From assembly GCA_012513245.1 (NCBI GenBank), contig JAAZCN010000198.1:1-18546 (forward strand): a DNA stretch of 18,546 nucleotides. The letters are read 5' to 3'. The stretch comes from Synergistaceae bacterium. GTDB taxonomy: Bacteria > Synergistota > Synergistia > Synergistales > Synergistaceae. Position 1 is the first letter of the stretch. Each line of letters begins with the position of its first letter. The translations under genes were made by a program, and so were the position numbers. Below the pieces are notes generated by a model. That model did no database searches. It was not told the origin of the DNA and was given only the letters and a program-made list of their open reading frames with translations. Positions 13,870 through 18,546 of the stretch are shown here, one piece after another.

Positions 13870-14721
13870 CTATTTTGAATTTTTTTTCCACGTAAGATGT
13901 CGTAATATTCCATTATAGTCACAAACCTTGTTTATTAGAACAAAATCCCCGGGAGCAATAGACAATAGGATTTTCGCCTGTTCGTCACCGGCTATCTCAA
14001 ATCCCATTAAACCTCCATCTTTGAGCAATCTGGGGAAGTGAGTAAAAAAGAGCCTGTACAAGTCTGCCCCATCCTCTCCTCCATCAAGCGCTACAATGGG
14101 TTCGTGGCCTTTTACGTCTGACATGAGTCCTTCAAGATCTTTGGAAGGAATGTATGGTGGGTTAGAAACTATGAAATCAAGAGATCCCGGCTTTATACCG
14201 CAATGTGCAGGATCAGAATTCAACATTAAATTAAACCTTGATTCCAGTTTATATTTACGTGTGTTTAAAACTGCCCAATTTAACGCTTCTTGGCTTGAAT
14301 CAACGCCGTAGCCAAAGAGGTTGTCGTTTTCTAAAAGCAAAGTTAGCCCAATGCATCCGCTTCCGGTGCACCAGTCTGCGAAGTTTGAGGCATCAGGACA
14401 GGCTCTTAACATCTCTTCAACCAGCAGTTCTGTCTCCGGGCGCGGTATCAGACAGCCTACACCAACTTCAAACGGCCTGCCGTAGAATTCTGACTCCCCT
14501 AAGATGTATGAGAGAGGCACCCTCTTAGATCGCTTATCTATCATAGACAAAATTCCCGCACATTTTGTCGCGGGAATTTCCTCTTCGTCTTTTGTTATTA
14601 AAAGAGCTCTCTCTATATCAAGAACTTTTGATATTATAAGATCAACAACATAGAAGGGTCTCTCTATTTCCTCTTTTAAGAGCATTAATATACATTCGGA
14701 ACGAAGTTCTGAGAGTTTCAA
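13870..14721 (-). CDS. prmC: Peptide chain release factor glutamine methyltransferase
   Basis: PrmC methylates the glutamine of the GGQ motif in release factors, so its place directly after prfA fits. The Rossmann core carries FADWCTGSGCIGLTLLL for S-adenosylmethionine and the family hallmark NPPY in FIVSNPPYIPSK, which positions the target glutamine. An N-terminal helical domain precedes LIPRPETELLVEEML, also typical. I place the start at TTG 14721 (protein begins LKLSELRSE, read as Met) because AAGGTGA lies five bases upstream and the frame above it overlaps prfA; a GTG at 14730 is the alternative. That gives 283 residues, the usual size. Translation is probably coupled with prfA, whose stop codon is 11 bases upstream. 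Confidence 0.94.
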   Translation of the reverse strand: MKLSELRSECILMLLKEEIERPFYVVDLIISKVLDIERALLITKDEEEIPATKCAGILSMIDKRSKRVPLSYILGESEFYGRPFEVGVGCLIPRPETELLVEEMLRACPDASNFADWCTGSGCIGLTLLLENDNLFGYGVDSSQEALNWAVLNTRKYKLESRFNLMLNSDPAHCGIKPGSLDFIVSNPPYIPSKDLEGLMSDVKGHEPIVALDGGEDGADLYRLFFTHFPRLLKDGGLMGFEIAGDEQAKILLSIAPGDFVLINKVCDYNGILRHLTWKKNSK

Positions 14722-14731
14722 ATCAATCACC

Positions 14732-15805
14732 TTAAACAGTAAGCATTTTAAGTTTTTCAGCCTGATCCGCGTCAGAAAGAGCACGGATCAACTCATAGAT
14801 GTCTCCGTCCAGAATTTGATCCAATTTGTAGAGAGTAAGGTTTATTCTGTGGTCGGATATTCTGTTCTGAGGATAATTATATGTCCTGATGCGCTCTGAA
14901 CGATCGCCTGTTCCGACCTGGCCCTTTCTTTCTGCAGCCATTTCGTCATTCTGTCTCTGAAGTTCAGCATCATAGAGCTTCGTCCTAAGAAAATGCATTG
15001 CCTTTACCCTGTTTTTGATTTGGGATCTTTCATCCTGACATGTAACAACTATTCCTGAGGGAACGTGTGTTATCCTAACAGCTGAATCTGTCATGTTGAC
15101 ATGTTGTCCGCCGGCTCCGCTTGCACGGTATGTATCGATCTTTAAATCTTCTGTGCGAACTTCTATATCTACATCCTGAGCTTCCGGCAAAACAGCTACA
15201 GTTGCTGTCGATGTGTGTATGCGGCCGCTAGCCTCTGTCTCGGGTACACGCTGCACCCTGTGTACGCCGCTCTCAAACTTCAGGCTGCTGTATGCGCCGA
15301 CCCCGTCTATCCTAAAGACTACTTCCTTATATCCACCTATACCTGTCTCATTTCCGGAGATTATTTCAGTCTTCCACCGCTCACGTTCAGCGAATCTCGT
15401 GTACATGCGAAAAAGATCAGCGGCAAAGAGTGCTGCCTCGTTTCCGCCCGCTCCGCCTCTTATTTCAATGATGACACTCCTGTCGTCATTTAGGTCCTTC
15501 GGAAGAAGCAGTATCTGTATCTGTTTTTCAAGATCATCCAACTGTAATTCAAGAACTGCAAGCTCTTCTTTGGCCAGCTCTGCCATTTCCTTGTCATCTG
15601 CGGCGATCATTTCCCTGGCGTCATCTATTCCTTTAAGGACTGATTCATACTCCATAAAGGCATCGACTATATGCCTAAGGTCAGCATGCTTCTTCCCAAG
15701 CGACTGCATCTCCTGCTGATCATTGGCGACATCAGGCTCGGCCATTCTGGCCTCGATCTCCTTGTAACTCTTTTCGATCTCTCTAAGCTTTCCCATTAAT
15801 TCCAT
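14732..15805 (-). CDS. prfA: Peptide chain release factor 1
   Basis: RF1 ends translation at UAA and UAG. The 357-residue protein has the GGQ catalytic motif at 232-234 in [18 protein letters not shown] and the RF1-type codon-recognition tripeptide P-x-T (PET, 188-190) within [14 protein letters not shown], which separates it from RF2 (SPF). [15 protein letters not shown] in domain 2 is also family-typical. The start ATG at 15805 follows AGGTGG at a slightly long spacing of about 11 bases. The leader is only about 20 bases from a repeat hairpin (15834-15852), so any promoter lies in or beyond the repeat cluster. The gene runs into prmC, which modifies its product. Confidence 0.97.
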   Translation of the reverse strand: MELMGKLREIEKSYKEIEARMAEPDVANDQQEMQSLGKKHADLRHIVDAFMEYESVLKGIDDAREMIAADDKEMAELAKEELAVLELQLDDLEKQIQILLLPKDLNDDRSVIIEIRGGAGGNEAALFAADLFRMYTRFAERERWKTEIISGNETGIGGYKEVVFRIDGVGAYSSLKFESGVHRVQRVPETEASGRIHTSTATVAVLPEAQDVDIEVRTEDLKIDTYRASGAGGQHVNMTDSAVRITHVPSGIVVTCQDERSQIKNRVKAMHFLRTKLYDAELQRQNDEMAAERKGQVGTGDRSERIRTYNYPQNRISDHRINLTLYKLDQILDGDIYELIRALSDADQAEKLKMLTV

Positions 15806-16083
15806 CTTTGGTTACACCACCTGTGTTATATCTGCAGGGCGATACATCCTGCATGAAGCTACGGCGTTAAGATGCCGCGTGAAACTGCCGAACTTTGTCC
15901 GGTGTGAAGCGCAACAAAAAGATGTCGCGTGAAACACCGGTGAAGCGGTTGTAAAGACTGGCAAGCGATAGGCAAGCGTGGGCAAGCAATCGTAAAAATC
16001 GGCTAAGCTGTTGCTGAGCAATTGCTGAGCGGTCGCTAAGCAGTAGTAAAAGCAGGCAAACGTCAATTGCCGGTAGCCCTTCC

Positions 16084-16121
16084 CGTCGTTCCCGCTCAAC
16101 GGCATACGGGAGGGAATGACG
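16084..16121. repeat. Short foldback, CGTCGTTCCC...GGGAATGACG
   Basis: The ends pair with one mismatch. Inside, CCCG (16091-16094) pairs with CGGG (16107-16110) around a CTCAACGGCATA loop. The loop is nearly the same as CTCAGGGACATA in cluster 1 (366-377). Confidence 0.7.
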
Positions 16122-16183
16122 ATGATTTATTACTTAAAAAACTTGAATCTTCATCAGCTAATAATAGACTTACTTATCTTTAT

Positions 16184-16292
16184 CGTCTTCCCCGAATGGG
16201 TCCATCGGGGAGTGTCTTTTGTTTAAATCTTTAAATGCCAGTAATAATCTAGGTTCTAAACCGCTTCCGCTCAAAGTCATACGGGAACGACG
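16184..16292. repeat. Foldback element of the CGTC family
   Basis: The left arm reads CGTCTTCCCCGAATG, then ATCGGGGAGTG. The complement of the right arm reads CGTCGTTCCCGTATG, then GCGGAAGCGGTTTAGAACC and TATTACTG. These align with the arms at 12231-12347 and the centre of 10268-10598. Confidence 0.7.
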
Positions 16293-16445
16293 GAGATTTT
16301 AGTTCGTGTTTTAAGGTTCTTACAATTGCTTGCCTATTGCTTGCCGACCGCTTGCCTGCCCCTACGACCGCTTCACCACCCGGCAATTGGCTCGCAACTG
16401 ATTACCAATTGAACCCCGACGGATATATTTTTCGCCAGCCCTAAC

Positions 16446-16508
16446 CATTGACTCCCAACTGATTTGCTATAGATTTCCCATTGACTCCCGCGGCGTGCTT
16501 TCCGCCGC
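16446..16508. repeat. Composite module overlapping the DUF1385 3' end
   Basis: Four 11-bp units (CATTGACTCCC, AACTGATTTGC, TATAGATTTCC, CATTGACTCCC; 16446-16489) are followed at once by hairpin GCGGCG/CGCCGC (16490-16495 with 16503-16508). The order matches 8929-8991. The DUF1385 stop codon (16469-16467) lies across the junction of units two and three. Confidence 0.85.
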
Positions 16509-17417
16509 AGCTTCCGGGTCCAAAGCCAGTTCCAGCGCCGCAAGAGCTATTTCTATCTGGTCGAGCCTCGGTTCCCTCGTCGTTATGTACTGGAGCGAGA
16601 GCGCCGGCATGATGCAGTATTTGCCCCATGTCTCAGAGTTTGAGGCACTTTTTATAAACTCATATGATATGCCAATGACCAGAGGTAAAAGTAAAACTCT
16701 GCTTCCTATCCTCCAAAGGATGGAGCCTCCTCCGATCGCTGAGAAAACTATTATACTTACAAATATTACTACGAGCAAAAAAGATGTGCCGCAGCGTCTG
16801 TGTATCCTTGAAAATTTAGCTACACTTTCAGGTGTGAGCTCTGCATCGTTTTCGTATGCGTTTATTGTTTTATGCTCTGCACCATGATAGGCGAATACCT
16901 GTTGTATATCCTTCCAAAGCCCGATCATTGCAACGTATCCCACAAAGATCACTCCTCTAAGGAGACCTTCCATTATATTCTTAGAAAGATGGGTAAGTCC
17001 TAAAAGGGAGGTCAGGTATTCAGAAACCAGCATCGGCAGGGCTACAAAAAGGCCTGCAACTGCAAAAATGGCAACTGCTATCGCACCTACCATCTCAAGC
17101 GGGGATATTTTATCCTCTTCGCCAAGACTGATCTCAGCGGAGATGGAGAGAGCCCTCATGCCTATCCTCATCATCTCGACCATAGTAGCGAATCCTCTAA
17201 TTACAGGATACTTCCATATCCCTTTTTTGAGCCACTCAGAGCCAAGCCAGGCTTTAAGCCATATAGAACCTCCCGGTTCTCTGACTGCAAGCCCCCAATG
17301 TTCCGGGCCTTTCATAAGGACTCCTTCTATAACAGCCTGTCCACCAACGGGTATCCTCTTGGGGACCGCCATAAAAGCGGAGAAGATCATCCGCTGCACC
17401 GCAATATTAATTTTCAT
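16467..17417 (-). CDS. DUF1385 (YqhQ-like) membrane protein
   Basis: The DUF1385 family is defined by an N-terminal GGQAVIEGVLMKGP and a central YHGAEHKTINAYE followed by a RIHRRCGTSFL segment; all are present. Four hydrophobic stretches (about residues 108-135, 145-165, 207-225 and 235-255) suggest a polytopic inner-membrane protein. The biochemical role of the family is unknown to me, though its HxxEHK motif looks like a metal or catalytic site. The start ATG at 17417 overlaps the thyX stop as ATGA, implying coupling. In Firmicutes-type genomes this family is often next to rpmE, prfA and prmC, as here. The last 13 or so residues (AAESTPRESMGNL) are encoded by a repeat module and are probably not ancestral. 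Confidence 0.9.
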   Translation of the reverse strand: MKINIAVQRMIFSAFMAVPKRIPVGGQAVIEGVLMKGPEHWGLAVREPGGSIWLKAWLGSEWLKKGIWKYPVIRGFATMVEMMRIGMRALSISAEISLGEEDKISPLEMVGAIAVAIFAVAGLFVALPMLVSEYLTSLLGLTHLSKNIMEGLLRGVIFVGYVAMIGLWKDIQQVFAYHGAEHKTINAYENDAELTPESVAKFSRIHRRCGTSFLLVVIFVSIIVFSAIGGGSILWRIGSRVLLLPLVIGISYEFIKSASNSETWGKYCIMPALSLQYITTREPRLDQIEIALAALELALDPEAAAESTPRESMGNL

Positions 17418-18106
17418 TCAGTCAACATCTTCTCCATGTTCTCGTATGGTTCGTTACAGGAATGGGCCTCTTTGCACACACCCTCTACTACACACGAAGG
17501 CCCGGCCAGACCGAATATATCAGGGGCAGCATCCCTTGCCAGTATCAACATTTTACGGGCAAGTTCCCTTATCTCCCACTGAGCCCTTCTGCAAAGCCTC
17601 AGGGAGAAGAAATGGTGGAGTTCACGCGCGTTCATAGTCATCACAAGCCTCGTCTCAGTTCCATGAGGTAGGATAAAGCGCGCGTCTTCCTTGGAGATGC
17701 CAAGATCAACTAGTTCTTTATAGCAGTTCCATGCATCTTCAATTTGTTTCATAAAGATTGCATGAGCTTTTTCATTATTAAGCACCGAAGGAGGCACTAT
17801 ACATGTCTGACCGGACATGCTCACATATCTCTGGCTCTGTTGAGAGTAGCTGGCAAGCCTGTGCCTCACAAGCTGATGGGTGGCTACCCTGCTTATACCT
17901 TCAGCTGCAAATGTAAAAGATACATGTTCAAATGGCGAAAGATGCCCTGACTCGCGAAGCATCTTTAAAAAAGAGACCGTTTTTTCTCTGTCGAGGCCAT
18001 CCAGTATGTCCACAGCTCCACATGGGCTGTAACAGATCTTAGCTGCAGCAGCAACTATTCTGGCGGCATCAGGTGTACTTGAGATCAATTCAACTTCTAT
18101 AGGCAA
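17414..18106 (-). CDS. thyX: Flavin-dependent thymidylate synthase
   Basis: ThyX makes dTMP from dUMP using methylene-tetrahydrofolate, FAD and NADPH, and replaces ThyA in many anaerobes. The family signature RHRxxSxxxxSxR is intact at residues 81-93 (RHRLASYSQQSQR), with HLSPFEHVSFTF before it and NARELHHFFSLR..RRAQWEIR near the C-terminus forming the substrate and flavin sites. The length of 230 residues is normal. The start is TTG at 18106, seven bases after a strong AAAGGAGGT. It lies after the rpmE terminator, so it should have its own promoter in 18107-18164; I saw only weak candidates there. It overlaps the DUF1385 gene by 4 bases. Confidence 0.96.
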   Translation of the reverse strand: MPIEVELISSTPDAARIVAAAAKICYSPCGAVDILDGLDREKTVSFLKMLRESGHLSPFEHVSFTFAAEGISRVATHQLVRHRLASYSQQSQRYVSMSGQTCIVPPSVLNNEKAHAIFMKQIEDAWNCYKELVDLGISKEDARFILPHGTETRLVMTMNARELHHFFSLRLCRRAQWEIRELARKMLILARDAAPDIFGLAGPSCVVEGVCKEAHSCNEPYENMEKMLTE

Positions 18107-18164
18107 GGAGATGACCTCCTTTCATCAGACGGGATCGATATGATAACAGGTTGGCAGTTACTAG

Positions 18165-18194
18165 AAAAAAGAGGGGAGCCGGTTCGCTCCCCTC
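18165..18194 (-). terminator. Rho-independent terminator after rpmE
   Basis: On the minus strand GAGGGGAGC (18194-18186) pairs perfectly with GCTCCCCTC (18179-18171) around a 6-base loop and is followed by TTTTTT (18170-18165). It starts 12 bases past the rpmE stop. It is the only classic terminator I found in the window. Confidence 0.93.
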
Positions 18195-18205
18195 GTGGGT
18201 AAAAG

Positions 18206-18445
18206 CTATTCTTCTGTACCTTCTTCTACGTTCTTCTGTCCGTAGTTCATGCCTGCATACTTCTGACGGAACTTCTCAAGTCGTCCGGCTTCTATTACGC
18301 GGCCTTTCTTACCAGTGTAGAAGGGATGACATGCATTGCAGATCGAAACTCTCATGTCTCCTGTAGTAGACCTGGTTTCGAATGAATTGCCGCAGGCGCA
18401 GGTCACCTTGCAGATTTCGTAATTTGGATGTATATCCTTTTTCAA
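18206..18445 (-). CDS. rpmE: Ribosomal protein L31, zinc-binding form
   Basis: L31 bridges the ribosomal subunits. The 79-residue protein begins MKKDIHPNYE, typical of bacterial L31, and carries four cysteines, C16 and C18 (CAC) and C36 and C39 (CNAC), followed by HPFYTGK. This is the zinc-holding C+ type, not the zinc-free paralogue. A short acidic tail (NVEEGTEE) follows. The start is TTG at 18445, preceded by GGAGGT at a spacing of 8. It has its own promoter and terminator, so it is a single-gene unit. Confidence 0.96.
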   Translation of the reverse strand: MKKDIHPNYEICKVTCACGNSFETRSTTGDMRVSICNACHPFYTGKKGRVIEAGRLEKFRQKYAGMNYGQKNVEEGTEE

Positions 18446-18480
18446 TATATTGCACCTCCAGATGTTCTGATACGTCTAAC

Positions 18481-18492
18481 ATACAGCTGTAT
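18481..18492. promoter_or_regulatory. Perfect 12-bp palindrome at the rpmE transcription start
   Basis: ATACAGCTGTAT directly adjoins the -10 box and would cover the first transcribed bases. It could be an operator half-site pair, a small RNA stem at the 5' end, or chance. Confidence 0.35.
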
Positions 18493-18521
18493 ATTATATT
18501 GCAGGTTTTAGAAAGACGCAA
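18493..18521 (-). promoter_or_regulatory. Sigma-A type promoter of rpmE
   Basis: TTGCGT (18521-18516) and a perfect TATAAT (18498-18493) are separated by 17 bases, the optimal spacing, about 48 bases before the rpmE start codon. Confidence 0.85.
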
Positions 18522-18546
18522 GCGAATTTACACCCGATTTTTCCTA

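Larger units (their letters stand above)
15834..16466. repeat. Repeat cluster 5 between prfA and DUF1385 gene
   Basis: No gene is supported. From left to right: reverse hairpins starting at 15834 (GCAGG/CCTGC), 15862 (CGGC/GCCG) and 15887 (imperfect), more degenerate than elsewhere; reverse 11-bp units GGCAAGC at 15960, 15971 and 15981, and GCTAAGC/GCTGAGC at 16002, 16013, 16024 and 16035; a short foldback 16084-16121; a second foldback 16184-16292; forward units GCTTGCC at 16328, 16339 and 16350, then GCTTCAC near 16371; and a composite module starting at 16446 that continues into the DUF1385 coding region. GTGAAGC lies outside GGCAAGC on the left and GCTTCAC outside GCTTGCC on the right, again a mirror. 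Confidence 0.86.

Overview
The window reads as a compact bacterial chromosome segment. All 14 protein genes lie on the minus strand, so transcription runs from high to low coordinates. In transcription order they are: rpmE (L31), thyX, a DUF1385/YqhQ membrane protein, prfA, prmC, trxB with an extra thioredoxin-like tail, an M48-family protein that has lost its first metal histidine, an intact M48 metalloprotease, dnaX, dnaE, an mtrB (TRAP) homologue, pyk, nfo, and the first 30 codons of a cdaA-like diadenylate cyclase cut by the window edge. Gene content and order (rpmE, thyX, DUF1385, prfA, prmC), strong GGAGG ribosome sites and frequent TTG/GTG starts point to an anaerobe of the Firmicutes/Synergistota type. 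Synergistota is my best guess, by inference only.

Coding blocks are tightly packed. ThyX and DUF1385 overlap by 4 bases, as do dnaX and dnaE. PrfA runs almost directly into prmC (TTG start). MtrB, pyk and nfo are spaced by 3 bases or overlap. The likely transcription units are rpmE alone (clear promoter and terminator), thyX-DUF1385, prfA-prmC-trxB, each M48 gene, and dnaX-dnaE-mtrB-pyk-nfo. The last unit joins clamp loader, polymerase, a tryptophan-sensing RNA-binding protein, a glycolytic enzyme and a base-excision repair nuclease.

Between the blocks are five large gaps: 93-692, 8699-9001, 10112-10800, 12016-12617 and 15806-16466. They hold almost no coding sequence and are filled with one modular repeat system. 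It has three kinds of part: (1) strings of GC-rich hairpins, about 22-28 bp apart, whose stems differ from one to the next but stay base-paired, joined by near-constant linkers such as GTGAAAC/ACTTCNC; (2) tandem 11-bp units with a 7-base constant word (GCTCAGC, GCTTGCC, GCTTCAC, GTTTGAC or complements) and 4 variable bases; (3) imperfect foldback elements bounded by CGTCNTCCC and GGGANGACG, up to 331 bp long. In the largest gaps the parts are arranged as a mirror image: left-hand units are in reverse orientation, a foldback sits in the centre and right-hand units are forward. One module has run into the 3' end of the DUF1385 gene and now encodes its last residues. I do not recognise this system as a named repeat family, and it is the main novelty here.

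Other points worth attention are the TRAP gene with six spaced GAG/UAG triplets around its own start codon, the M48 paralogue with REFTH in place of HEXXH, and the thioredoxin reductase with a cysteine-free thioredoxin-like domain.
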